The notes under the pieces were generated by a model. It made no database searches and had not been told where the DNA came from. It saw only the letters and a list, made by a program, of their open reading frames with translations. From Agarophyton chilense (taxonomy: Eukaryota; Rhodophyta; Florideophyceae; Gracilariales; Gracilariaceae): a stretch of DNA of 64,000 nt. The position numbers and the translations under genes were made by a program. The stretch covers positions 310,001-374,000 of the forward strand of contig JARGXX010000001.1 of assembly GCA_030374765.1 (NCBI GenBank), given 5' to 3'. Positions 55,141 through 64,000 of this stretch are shown here, piece after piece (position 1 is the first letter of the stretch; each line of letters opens with the position of its first letter).

Positions 55141-56308
55141 CAGTGCGTTTCAAAAACATATCCCTTTACAAAAACTGCGCCAAAAAGGCGTTTCACGTAC
55201 TGTAGAGCATATTTCACAGCAAATAAAAACCACCAAGTCAATAAAAATGTTTCTAATGTATATCATTTATACAATCATTAGCTCAATTATGGCTCGTGGC
55301 CCGCCTCTAACACGTTCTGAAAAGCTACAAATCATGAAATTCGTAGATCAGGGTATGATTCCAGCAGATATAGCCCAAAAACAATCAGCAACTTCATAAA
55401 AAACCCCGCCACACACGGAACAAAGCGTTTAACCGGCCGTCCCAAGTCATTATATCCAGCCAATGAGCATGGAATTAAGCATGAACTAAGCCGTAACACT
55501 TGACCTTGCCGAAAATTTGTCAAAATTTTAAAATCGTCTCTATCGAGATCTAATATTTGGCGTGAGCTTAACTGTCAAAAGTTGTTCAAGTACACAAAAA
55601 TGAGAAAAACGTTTTTTAAAAGATAACCACAAAGAGAATCGTGTTACAGGTGGGATAAAAAAGCTTATCGGAAAACTGAATGGAATAATGTTATTTTTTC
55701 CGACGAAAAAAGATTAACCTTGATGGTCCAGATTGCTATAAATTTTATTGGCATGATCTACGAAAAAAGAAAGAATTTGTGACTAGGTATGCAGAAGGGG
55801 GCTCAGTAATGGTTTGGACTGGAATTTATACGAAAGGAGCAATTGATATGGCTTTTGTTGAAACTACTATCAACTCTGAGAAGTATGATGAAGTTCTAGA
55901 AAACTATTTTCTACCTTTTGCATACTGCATGCACGGAGAAGAATTCATTTTTCAGCAAGATAATGCACCTGTGCATAAGTTTAATTCTATGAAACAGTGG
56001 TTTAATAGACTAAATATGTCGGTTATGGAATGGCCTGCGCGCTCTCCTGACCTCAACCCTATCGAAAACATTTGGGGAATGTTAGCCTGAATGATTTATA
56101 GACAAGGAAGGCAATTTGATACAGTTTTTGATTTAAAAAATTGTATCAAAGATTGCTGGGAAAAGATTGACAGTAATGCTATCAATTCTTTTATAGAATA
56201 AATTCCAAAGCGTTTTGTAGGTGTTATACAGGCTGAAGGAGCAAAACTAAACGATTGAACCCGCGTTAGAATAAGAAGAATATAATAAAAGATATGTTTT
56301 TGAAACAG
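55141..56308 (+). mobile_element. Tc1-like element, decayed
   Basis: The element is flanked by TA on both sides (55139-55140 and 56309-56310). The ends are inverted copies sharing TTTCAAAAACATATC after a C: left CAGTGCGTTTCAAAAACATA, right reverse complement CTGTTTCAAAAACATATC. Its length of 1168 bp is typical of Tc1 elements. A Tc1 transposase relic fills it. Confidence 0.85.
55291..56270 (+). pseudogene. Tc1-type DD34E transposase, broken
   Basis: The N-terminal helix-turn-helix part starts near ATG 55291 (ARGPPLTRSEKLQIMKFVDQ) and is stopped after about 36 codons. Around 55660-55760 the frame contains the first catalytic region in damaged form (NVIFSDEKR-like, shifted). The frame 55779-56090 is open and carries GGSVMVWTGIYTKG, QQDNAPVH with the second Asp, and WPARSPDLNPIENIWG with the Glu, which is the DD34E signature. 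It has several frameshifts and stops. Confidence 0.85.
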
Positions 56309-56391
56309 TATTTTTAGTTCAAAATGTCTTCAAACTGATTTGGTTAGTTTTACTGTAGCCAAAACGTCGATTTTTCGAAAATTTGCGCGAG

Positions 56392-57001
56392 TGTCGTATA
56401 GTGGCAGAAGGTTTGACCTTTGAGGTTGTCGATATACTACATTGAACTTGTAGGTGATGGATGCGAGGGATCATCGGCCACGCAGCTCCGGGCGAGCTAC
56501 CATCTAGGTGTTGTCAGCCACGTGTAGTGTTGACATGTACCTTCTGGTTGAGTGATTGTTAGTAATTGTAATTGTAATTATATTTAATTCAGTACAGTAG
56601 CGGAGTGGCCACCTGGCACTGTAGCCAGTGCTGGCCAGGTCTCTGACACTAGGTCAGAGACCGTGTCTTGTTGGCACCTCCCGGGTGATCTGGAAAGTGC
56701 AGTCCACTGCATATAGAAAATTACACCTCCTCCACCCTAGTCCGATAAAGACAGGCACCACTTGGGTCACAACTATACCTTTTTGTTCATTGTTTCTCAA
56801 CTATCACATAGGTTTTTACCGCGCGTCGACGCCTACCATCGTTCACCTACACGGTATATGCTAGTTTCCCCGCCGTTTGCCCCTGCGAGTTTTCACGGTG
56901 CCCTGTTACCATCGAGATTTATCACCTCTACCTTCTAAGGTTGAGCGTCACCACGCTCCCGAGACAAGACAGTAGCAGACCCCAGAGGTGATTGTTCGAC
57001 A
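56392..57001 (+). mobile_element. Solo LTR, gypsy family A (610 bp)
   Basis: It is homologous along its whole length to the LTRs at 24438-25046 and 35192-35751 and lies in the orientation opposite to the full element. It starts TGTCGTATAGTGG and ends GATTGTTCGACA. It is flanked by the perfect 5-bp duplication GCGAG (56387-56391 and 57002-57006). It retains the roughly 50-bp segment missing from the full element's 5' LTR. Confidence 0.93.
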
Positions 57002-57269
57002 GCGAGGGATATGATTTTGAAACCCTTATGCTGGTTGTAGACACAGTATGCACAGCACACCGATTCCACTCACAAGATTTGATAGATCATGTAGGAGGAT
57101 GAAATCATGGAAATAATTCTCATGGCACAGGATGCGGCCTTGTCAACGCAAACAGACCCACCCCTAGCGCAATTATCTTGCCTTCACGTCACACATCTCA
57201 TGCATAAATCAGAAGAAATATAAAGTTCAGATGCAGAAGTAACAGGCCCTGGTAGTGGACACAACGCAG

Positions 57270-58270
57270 ATGGTGAAGCAAAGGCAACGTAAGTGAGTTT
57301 CAGCGATCCTGATGTAGGTATCTTTGAAAAACTTATCCACCTGAGCCACGATGAGTTTGACGACCTTTTACAGCCCTTTCCAATGATATTTGAGCAGCCC
57401 ATGAATTAACGCCATGATCTCAGCGAGAAAGACAACGGCGTGCCTCGTGAAAGATAACGTAGTCTAGGCACGGAAGAGATACCCTTCCTTCTCTTTTTCT
57501 TTCTAAGTGGTGTAAATGAAGGCGGTGTAGGGGTATAACAGGCTGCCATGAAGTTCAACGTGTCGTCCGGTGATGTCTCGAACTACTTCCCAGACGCCAT
57601 TTTCAGCGTTTTTATGGCGCTACGCCAAGTTGAATAACCCCTCACACGTTTTCTAAATAAACAAAAACGAAAGGAGATGGTGGGGCTCATAATTGAATTC
57701 CCAAAGTGCGTATTCTTCGTAGATGGTAACAAAGCAAAGCGATTCAGGCTGGGCGACGATCATGAGCAGGAACGCACATACAACGGTTACAAACGCGAGC
57801 ACGTCTTTGCACTTGTTGTGTACTGTGACCAATTTGGGGAAGCATACCTGTAAATGGATGACACGGTATGGCTACCATGGGTTGTGCCGGTGACGGGGAC
57901 GTGTTTGTACCTTACAAGGCTAACGAGAGCACTGAATGGCACTTGAGAAGAGCAAATAACAGCGACTGAAGAAAGCATAGAATTTTGAATAAGTGGGGTA
58001 TAGTTTAGTTATATCGGCAATCGGCAGCGATTTTTTCTTAGAAAATGAGCACTAGAGAAACGCCTCTTCCCAATATTGTTCGCTACAGAAGCGATGATCG
58101 CCAATTGGCTCTTCGAAAGTCGGGGCTACGCACTGCAGACGCTGGAGCGGTACGAGGAGAAGCTCGACCGAGCTGAAATAAGCGACATGAGCAACGAGTA
58201 GTTTACTTGGATAACGCTTTTGAAGCGCAATTTACACGAGCTGTTTCGGTTTGCCGCCAGAAACAGTTGT
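57270..58270 (+). pseudogene. DDE-type (DDE_4-like) transposase relic
   Basis: Plus-strand pieces in order: LSHDEFDDLLQPFPMIFEQ (about 57345-57402); then a helix-turn-helix-like block, FNVSSGDVSNYFPDAIFSVF; a stop and KQKRKEMVGLIIEFPKCVFF. A first catalytic-type block, VDGNKAKRFRLGDDHEQER, with YNGYKREHVFALVVYCDQFG, ends at about 57852. Beyond a stop, a C-terminal helix region with ANWLFESRGYALQTLERYEE and FRFAARNSC extends to about 58270. The pattern DGxK...YxGYKxxHxF...D is that of DDE_4/Harbinger-like transposases. It is broken by many stops. Confidence 0.5.
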
Positions 58271-58772
58271 TCAAGCGATTAATTATTAATTAATGCGACG
58301 AGGTTTTTGTTGCTGCTTTGAATGATTATCTCAGTGGAGAAAAAAACCGCAGGGAGAACAGAGAAAGAGCACCAAGCGTAAACAATAGCACACACCAAGC
58401 ATAAACCCTTTGCACGCCACGCGAGCAGCGCGCGAGCTGAGTGGTGCGTGCGCACGTCATGTGCGCAAATATCGCGCGTAGCCTCTTTTCGACGCGCTGT
58501 CAATTTGCACACGCCGCGCTCATTGGCTACCACGCACGCGATATTTTGTGAGACGCGCCCCCGTTCGTGTCGTAATGCAGCGAGGCTTTAGGCTTCGTAG
58601 CGTTTAAGCGCCGCTGCGCCTTTGCGAGCTGCTCGCTTACCGCGTGTGCTCACCCGGTGGCGCCGCCCGACGTTACAATCTCGTCCGCGCTCCCTTTCTT
58701 CGTTCGTTTTTATCTCGCGCGCGCCGTGCTTCCTCCTTCTCACCACGTCTGCATCAACCGCCCCTTTTCCAC
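58271..58772. promoter_or_regulatory. Upstream region of the B-box/CCT gene
   Basis: This 500-bp stretch changes from AT-rich to GC-rich and leads to the start at 58773. It contains an inverted CCAAT box (CATTGGCT near 58525) and many CGCG tetramers. An in-frame upstream ATG at 58644 would add 43 basic residues. The start at 58773 is preferred because the B-box begins five residues after it. Confidence 0.4.
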
Positions 58773-59867
58773 ATGACGCTGCCCGTGTGCGCGGCGTGCA
58801 CGCACGCCGAGCCCAGCGTGTACTGCGAGGCAGACATGGCGTTTCTCTGCGCCCTATGCGATCACAGCATACATTCGGCCAACAAACTAGCGCAGCGTCA
58901 CAAAAGAGTGTCAATAAACGGCGTGCATCACGACGACGCCATGGTAACCACAATGCGTCACCATGCAACGCCGCTGGAATGCTCCGAATCGTCCACGCTG
59001 CCGTCGCTGTCGCATGACGGCGTGTTGAATTCGTTGCTGTGCGGTGCACAACACTCTGTTGCTACTAAGCACACTGCGCGCACAGAGGATACCGCACGTA
59101 CCACGACGTCGGCAAGCACTACAACGGGTACGCTTACTACGGGCGCGGGCACGGTTTCGACGGCCACCACCGATACCATCACGGCGTGTACGGCGCACAC
59201 GGCGGGGTCGTCATCGTCGCCGCCGCTGTTTGGCATGGAACACCTTTTCGACGCGCTCGTGCCGCAGGGTATGAACCAACAACAACAACAACAACAACAA
59301 CGGTCGCACGGCGCCACGCACTTGAGTTGGATTGCCGGCGCGTTTGTCAAGAAGGAGGCCGACACGCTGCTGAACAACTCCGGCTTCGCGCTGCCCGCTT
59401 CGCGCCGCCCGTCACGCGCCGTGGACGGCGTGGACGGCATGGACGGCGTGGACGGCATGGACGGCGTGGACGGCATGGACGGCATGGACGGCATGGTACC
59501 ACATCTGCGCGGCGTGGTGGCACCCTTGGACGCGCTTGTGGCGCCGGTCGGGGCAACGCTCAAAGCAGAGCCGTCGGCGTCCATGTGGCACGAGGCATCG
59601 GCAAAGCACGAGCCAGCGCAGCGCCACGACCCATGGGTGGACAATGACACGGCGATGCAGCAGCACGGCGACGAACGGTGGACGGCCACGCGGTGGCAGC
59701 AACGCGCCGAGGCGTTGCAACGGTTCCGTAAAAAGCGCGCCAATCGGAGCTTTCATAAGCGCGTGAGGTATGCGTGTCGGAAGCAATTAGCCGACAGTCG
59801 GCCGCGCGTGAAGGGACGCTTCGTGGGCAGGAACGCGACGGCGGTGACGGGCGGGGATGGCACGTAA
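58773..59867 (+). CDS. Single B-box zinc finger/CCT-domain protein (CONSTANS-like)
   Basis: This is a predicted nuclear transcription regulator of the CONSTANS/BBX type, 364 residues, no intron. One B-box occupies residues 6-46 with ligands C6, C9, C18, D21, C26, C29, H34 and H43 in the canonical plant spacing. The CCT domain is at residues about 307-353 (EALQRFRKKRANRSFHKRVR, then YACRKQLADSRPRVKGRF), complete to its end. Between them lie Thr/Ser-rich low complexity, a poly-Gln run (about 59277-59301) and a DGV/DGM repeat (59421-59496). Family members control light- and clock-dependent genes in plants and algae; the target here is unknown. Only one B-box is present, as in several algal members. 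The gene is GC-rich and faces a prenyltransferase-monooxygenase gene tail to tail, 49 bp apart. Confidence 0.9.
   Translation: MTLPVCAACTHAEPSVYCEADMAFLCALCDHSIHSANKLAQRHKRVSINGVHHDDAMVTTMRHHATPLECSESSTLPSLSHDGVLNSLLCGAQHSVATKHTARTEDTARTTTSASTTTGTLTTGAGTVSTATTDTITACTAHTAGSSSSPPLFGMEHLFDALVPQGMNQQQQQQQQRSHGATHLSWIAGAFVKKEADTLLNNSGFALPASRRPSRAVDGVDGMDGVDGMDGVDGMDGMDGMVPHLRGVVAPLDALVAPVGATLKAEPSASMWHEASAKHEPAQRHDPWVDNDTAMQQHGDERWTATRWQQRAEALQRFRKKRANRSFHKRVRYACRKQLADSRPRVKGRFVGRNATAVTGGDGT
59421..59496 (+). repeat. 9-bp coding minisatellite (RTGGACGGC) x 8
   Basis: Eight direct 9-bp units, GTGGACGGC or ATGGACGGC, encode Val-Asp-Gly and Met-Asp-Gly in the linker of the B-box/CCT protein. It is in frame with period 3, so length changes keep the reading frame. 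Confidence 0.95.
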
Positions 59868-59916
59868 ACGATGAACAGCTGTGTACAGTATACATATAAA
59901 GTAAAGAGTTATATGA

Positions 59917-62370
59917 CTAGTTGAGATGCGAGAGAGCGTCGTAATCGGCAAGCGCGTCGGACAGATCGAACATGCTTTGGCGCAACTTGCGCTCCAACAC
60001 GGAGGGCGGGACGCGAGCGAGAAGCCAGTTGCGAAGGGCGACGGCGGGGGCGGCAGTGAGTTGTGCCACAAACAGTTGACGACGCGTCTCGACGCGCATG
60101 GCGTCGATGTAAGGGCGACGCACGAACTGGTAGTTGTAAAAGGCCTCGAGATGTCCGTCGCGACGATGCCAGTTGTTTGCGAGCTGCGTGGCCAACACAA
60201 GCGCATCCTCCATGGCCAACGCGGCGCCGTGCCCCATGTTGGGCGAAAGCACGTGCGCGGCGTCGCCGACAAGCGCGACGCGCGGCGTGGTCCACATGCA
60301 CAAGCGCGTGCTGTCCTCGATGGGCTGCACGTAGCGCGCGTGAGTGGGCGTGAGACGATACAACGTCTGTAGATGCGACGGCCACTTGAGCGGCAGCTGC
60401 TCCACGTCACCACCGCTACTATCGTCGTGCAAATGCTTCACCCACCAGTACACCACGTCGCCGTCGGCGCTCATGTAGCCGTGCGAACAACGTAACCCGG
60501 TCGCGTAGCACAGTCGCATGACGTGCAGCGACGGTGCGTCCGGCAGCACCGCGCGCACCTGCGCCGCCTCCAGCGCGCCGCGCACCTCGCTCAGTCGCAG
60601 CACGCCGCGAAAGCACAGCTCGCCGCAGTAGCGCAGCGCGCGCCCCGCGTTGTTGTTGTCGTCGTCGTCGTCGACGTCGTCGTCGTCGTCGTCGTCGACG
60701 ACGCGCATGCCGCCGCGTGCTACGTGCGCACGCAAAGTAGAGTGTGCGCCGTCGGCGGCCACCACGACGCGACAGCGCAGTCGCACGCGACGGCCGTCGC
60801 GAGCACAAGTGTACGACACCACGGCCAACTCATGGTCGTCGCGCTCGACGACGCTCACGCGCTGCGCGTCGTAGTGCACGACGTGCGGCGGCACGAGTCC
60901 GCGCAGCGCGCCCATGAGCGCGGTGCGTGCCACCAACACGAAGCGCGCGTCGTCTTTGTCGTCTTTGTCGGCGGCGGCGGCGACGCGACGCATGTCGACG
61001 CCATTGAGGCAACGCGCGCCGGCGCCGTCCATCATGCGCACGGCGTGCAGCGCGAAGCACTGTTCGTCCAGAAAGGCGCGCGAGACGCGCAGCCGTCGTA
61101 GCAACGCCACCGCGCCCGGCCACAGCGCCACGTCCGCACCGTCGCCCGCGTCGCGTAGCGCGCGTCGCTCCACCACGCGCACGCTCCGCCCCACGCGCTG
61201 CAGCACGGCCGCCGTCGTCAGTCCGCCCACGCCGCCGCCCACCACCACCACGTCCACGTCCAATTCTTCCTTCCCTTCTTCTTGTTGTTCTTCTTCGTTG
61301 TCCCCCTGCTTTTCTTCTTTCTTCGACGCCAGCACCACCATGGGCAGCAGCACCAGCGCCACCAGCGCCAGACGCCCCGCGTCGCGCACGTGCTGCCGCA
61401 TCAGCGTCTCCGCCACCACGGCCGCCACCATCCGCGACGGCAGCGCCACCGCCGCCCGCAGCACCGCCGCCCGCACACGGTACGGTCGCTCCCGCAGCGA
61501 GCGCGCCACGAATCCCGCCCCGCGTCCCGACATGCCCATCATCACCACCAGTCGCGCCGCACGCCACACCCCGCCGCCGCCGTCCTTCTCCGTCGCGTCC
61601 ATCGTCAGCGCCACCACCATCGCCGCGCAGTACGCCCCCGCCATCAGTGTGGCGTACAGCCGTGCCGCCGCCGCGTCGCCCAGCGCCACTGCCAGCGTGT
61701 GCTTGCGTCCCGCAAAGTCTGCGCGTCGGTCCGCCACGTTGAGCGCCACGAACAGTGCCACCTTCGCCAGCGTCACCGGCACCACCAGCTGCGCCAGCAG
61801 CGCGCGCGACACATCGTCGCTACCACCCTGCGTGCGCACCGACAACACCGGCAGTAGCACCGACGTCACCACCGCCGCCGTCACCTCGCCCCATCCGCGA
61901 TGGTTTAGTCGCAGCGGCGGCGCGCTGTACCCTGTCGCCAACAAGCTCATCACTAGCGCCAAGCACCGCGCCCCGCCGCCGCGCGGTACCGCCGACAACG
62001 CCAGCGCCACCGACAGCGTCGCCAGCGCCCACCCCACGCGCACCACCGTGCCTTCCGACACCGTCCCGCGCCCAATCTGCCGACTACCTCCCGTCAGCCG
62101 CGTCGCGTGCACGTTGAGCGCGTCCGAACGACGGTCGTAGTACTCGCCCAGGTAGTGCGTGCCAAACTGTGTCACCAACACGAACGCCCACACGCGCGCG
62201 AACGCAGTCGCAGAGAAGCGTGGCGCCAGCAGCGACGCCGCCACGTGCGTTAGCGCCGACGTCACCGTCATCGGCAGCCGTAGCAGCCGCACCAGCCCCA
62301 TCGCCTCAGCTCCGGCCCGCTCGCCACTGCTCATCGCGCCTTGATCACACCCCTTCCCTTGCTCGCGCAC
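59917..62370 (-). CDS. UbiA-type prenyltransferase fused to FAD-dependent monooxygenase
   Basis: An intact 817-residue frame joins two enzymes. Residues about 25-345 form a multi-helix UbiA/MenA-type membrane prenyltransferase. It has a first Asp-rich motif YYDRRSD (D79, D83), then TRLTGGSRQIGRG, YSAPPLRLNHRGWGE, and a second motif VADRRAD (D214, D218) followed by GRKHTLAVALGD. A Lys/Glu/Gln linker (350-370) leads to an FAD monooxygenase. It has GxGxxG-type VVVGGGVGG (375-383) with the acidic strand end VVE (398-400), the DG motif VVAADGAHSTLR (535-546) and the GD motif GDAAHVLSPNMGHG (701-714). The nearest families are UbiH/zeaxanthin-epoxidase-like and meroterpenoid epoxidases. The predicted role is prenylation of an aromatic or quinone precursor followed by hydroxylation or epoxidation, at a membrane; the substrate is unknown. 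Asp/Asn runs (557-573) and strong GC bias are notable. An alternative start is Met13. Confidence 0.9.
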   Translation of the reverse strand: MREQGKGCDQGAMSSGERAGAEAMGLVRLLRLPMTVTSALTHVAASLLAPRFSATAFARVWAFVLVTQFGTHYLGEYYDRRSDALNVHATRLTGGSRQIGRGTVSEGTVVRVGWALATLSVALALSAVPRGGGARCLALVMSLLATGYSAPPLRLNHRGWGEVTAAVVTSVLLPVLSVRTQGGSDDVSRALLAQLVVPVTLAKVALFVALNVADRRADFAGRKHTLAVALGDAAAARLYATLMAGAYCAAMVVALTMDATEKDGGGGVWRAARLVVMMGMSGRGAGFVARSLRERPYRVRAAVLRAAVALPSRMVAAVVAETLMRQHVRDAGRLALVALVLLPMVVLASKKEEKQGDNEEEQQEEGKEELDVDVVVVGGGVGGLTTAAVLQRVGRSVRVVERRALRDAGDGADVALWPGAVALLRRLRVSRAFLDEQCFALHAVRMMDGAGARCLNGVDMRRVAAAADKDDKDDARFVLVARTALMGALRGLVPPHVVHYDAQRVSVVERDDHELAVVSYTCARDGRRVRLRCRVVVAADGAHSTLRAHVARGGMRVVDDDDDDDVDDDDDNNNAGRALRYCGELCFRGVLRLSEVRGALEAAQVRAVLPDAPSLHVMRLCYATGLRCSHGYMSADGDVVYWWVKHLHDDSSGGDVEQLPLKWPSHLQTLYRLTPTHARYVQPIEDSTRLCMWTTPRVALVGDAAHVLSPNMGHGAALAMEDALVLATQLANNWHRRDGHLEAFYNYQFVRRPYIDAMRVETRRQLFVAQLTAAPAVALRNWLLARVPPSVLERKLRQSMFDLSDALADYDALSHLN

Positions 62371-62879
62371 CGCTGCGCACTCCGAGCGACGTGCGGGAAA
62401 GCGTTGGTGTGTCTACCGCACGCCCCAACTCTGCGCGCTTACACCGCTGCGTTTTGATCAACAGTGCGTTGGAACCTAGAGCCATCTAAAATGTTACTGA
62501 AAGGCTTGTCCCCGGGCAAAAGTACAGTTCGCAAAAGGCTGATTTTGGAAAATGGTCGATGTTGGAAACTTTCGTTGATTAGCCCATATCTTTGAGCCAT
62601 TGCCTTTGATTCCAAATCTGCTCACACCTGCTTGTTCGTCTCAATGAGACAAAGACAACGATATAAAAAACGCATCACATTCTAACTAAAGATCGGCAAC
62701 ACCACCAAAAACCTTGGCGAAGATATCACCTCGTTACAAAAACACTTCCTTGAACTTTATGTATGCAGCAATCTTTCGCTATCTTGCGACTTCCAAGCCA
62801 CCACGTACACACTCCATGGCCTTATCAAAGAAAACACAAACCACCAGGCACAAACACGACCAGACAAAAGCAAAAGAGC
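62371..62879. other. Upstream region of the fusion gene; no gene recognised
   Basis: The first 100 bp are GC-rich and should hold the promoter of the fusion gene on the minus strand. From about 62470 the sequence drops to AT-rich and belongs to repeat-type DNA. The ORF at 62714-62935 is probably part of the pogo-like relic that follows. Confidence 0.4.
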
Positions 62880-63711
62880 GCCGACGTATGAAGAAAGTGA
62901 CTGTCTTCCTGCTTCAGAATACCAATACGAAATAAAAGACACGTGACATAGCCAATGCAACCAAACTGTGTAAAAGCACCGTCTATAATTTGAAGCACCT
63001 CATTGATACTAAATCATACGATGCATTTCAGAGACGACTACACGAGTTGAAGTGAGTTTAGACTGGTGGCAACACTTTTGTCACATACAAAGAAGAAAAT
63101 CTGATCATTGAACGACTCGTAGAAGCTGCTGAACTTTGTTTTGCTGTAGATAATGAAACCCTTAAGTACGCCATGACAAGAGTAGCTGCAGACAGACTAA
63201 CTGGATAAAAAAAATGGATTACTCTTTGAAGATGCCATCCGCTCGTTTCGTTCCAAAAAAAGACAGTTGACATTCAAAACGCATTATTCGAAAGACAACT
63301 TTAGGTTGAAAGGGGAAACCTATGAGCACATAAAAACTTTCTTCGATGTCGTAGAAAGAATCGGTTCCCAACACTCTGGTCTACCGGACTATCCTACGCG
63401 CATATAGAATATGGACGAAACAGCCGTAAACACAACGTGGGGAAATGTAGCAAAAGCATACGGATCGGTGGCAACGAAGCACGGCGGTTGAAAAGTGGCG
63501 CAGAAAAAGCAGGGCGTTGACAAGCATATTACAGTCGTAATTGGGTGTTCTGCTTCGGTGTTGAAAGCCCCACCGTTCTTTATCGTAGCTGGCAGAAAGC
63601 TCACGCAGCATTGGTTCGCGCCTCTTCCTTATATCCACAAAAACAGTGCGTCCAGGTGCAACCAAGTGTCGAGACCGAATTGGCGAATTGGATGCCAAAC
63701 GATGCCGTGGT
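62880..63711 (+). pseudogene. pogo/Tigger-like (DDE_1) transposase relic
   Basis: Plus-strand frames include a helix-turn-helix/psq-like block (ATKLCKSTVYNLKHLI, about 62957-63008) and VTYKEENLIIERLVEAAELC at about 63076-63135. The DDE_1 start lies around 63340-63470 (FDVVERIGSQHSGLPDYPTR, a stop, then NMDETAVNTTWGNVAKAYG with the first catalytic Asp). A stop and then KKQGVDKHITVVIGCSAS follow. It is broken by several stops and is cut by a gypsy LTR at 63712, so the second half of the catalytic domain is absent here. Confidence 0.7.
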
Positions 63712-64000
63712 TGTCGTACAGTGGCGGAAGGGCTGACCTTTAAGGTTGTCAATATACTACACTGACCTTGTAGGTGATGGATGCGAGGGATCATCGGCCA
63801 TGAAGCTCCGGGCGAGCTACCATCTAGGTGTTGTCAGCCACGTCTAGTGTTGACATGTACCTTCTGGTTGAGTAATTTTTAGTACTTGTAATTGTAATTA
63901 TATTTATTTTAGTACAGTAGTGGAGTGGCCACCTGGCACTGCAGCCAGTTCTGGCCAGGTCTCTGACACTAGGTCAGAGACCGTGCCTTGCTGGCACCTC
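63712..64000 (+). mobile_element. gypsy family A LTR, cut by the window end
   Basis: It begins TGTCGTACAGTGGCGG and follows the solo LTR of 56392-57001 base for base with scattered changes up to the end of the window, including the hairpin near 63959-63983. The window cuts it, so a solo LTR cannot be told from the start of a full element. Confidence 0.9.

Noticed and set aside
58958..59743. 261-codon minus-strand ORF opposite the B-box/CCT gene
   Set aside because: It is a shadow of the GC-rich plus-strand gene; the plus frame carries two complete domains.
60523..61567. Several 150-400 codon frames opposite or shifted from the fusion gene
   Set aside because: Extreme GC content leaves all frames open; their products are Arg/Ala-rich without domains.
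1..64000. CRISPR arrays, operons or bacterial-type signals
   Set aside because: The window is eukaryotic: spliceosomal introns, LTR and DDE elements, proteasome and Elongator genes. The only regular array has 200-bp contiguous units without spacers.

Overview
This is nuclear DNA of a photosynthetic eukaryote, most likely an alga and plausibly a red alga. The evidence is a CONSTANS-type B-box/CCT protein, a relic of plant-type (IMPase-family) histidinol-phosphatase, eukaryotic proteasome and Elongator genes, very few and short introns (about 69-122 bp with GTAAGT/GTATGT/GTACGT donors; ELP1 is a single 3.7-kb exon), and a genome crowded with transposons. The organism assignment is inference; no rRNA or organelle marker is present. 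LAYOUT: 1-8.4 kb holds an unrecognised stretch, a decayed piggyBac copy, a PIF/Harbinger transposase split by a solo LTR, and a histidinol-phosphatase pseudogene. 8.4-12.7 kb holds an ATAD2/Yta7-like AAA ATPase pseudogene and a decayed SANT/coiled-coil transposon-type protein. 14.2-22.8 kb is the host gene island: RPN10 (2 exons), ELP1 (1 exon), an orphan membrane glycoprotein, and proteasome beta-3 (3 exons, the first contributing only ATG). 23.3-37.5 kb is a three-level nest: a piggyBac copy split by an 11.3-kb Ty3/gypsy element with both LTRs and a 5-bp target duplication. The gypsy element carries a long antisense reading frame that is itself split by a 915-bp solo LTR. 37.5-58.3 kb holds Harbinger, piggyBac, PIN/CXC-type, MULE, Tc1 and other DDE transposon relics, two more solo LTRs and a 5 x 200-bp tandem array. 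58.5-62.4 kb is a strongly GC-rich island with a convergent gene pair: a single-B-box CCT regulator and an 817-residue fusion of a UbiA-type prenyltransferase with an FAD-dependent monooxygenase. The window ends in a pogo-like transposase relic cut by another gypsy LTR. HOW THE GENES RELATE: RPN10 (ubiquitin receptor) and beta-3 (20S core) both belong to the 26S proteasome, and ELP1 is the scaffold of Elongator (tRNA wobble-uridine modification). They look like ordinary housekeeping genes between repeat blocks. The most interesting coding feature is the prenyltransferase-monooxygenase fusion, which could carry out two consecutive steps of prenyl-quinone or meroterpenoid chemistry. The most interesting non-host feature is the antisense ORF of the gypsy element.
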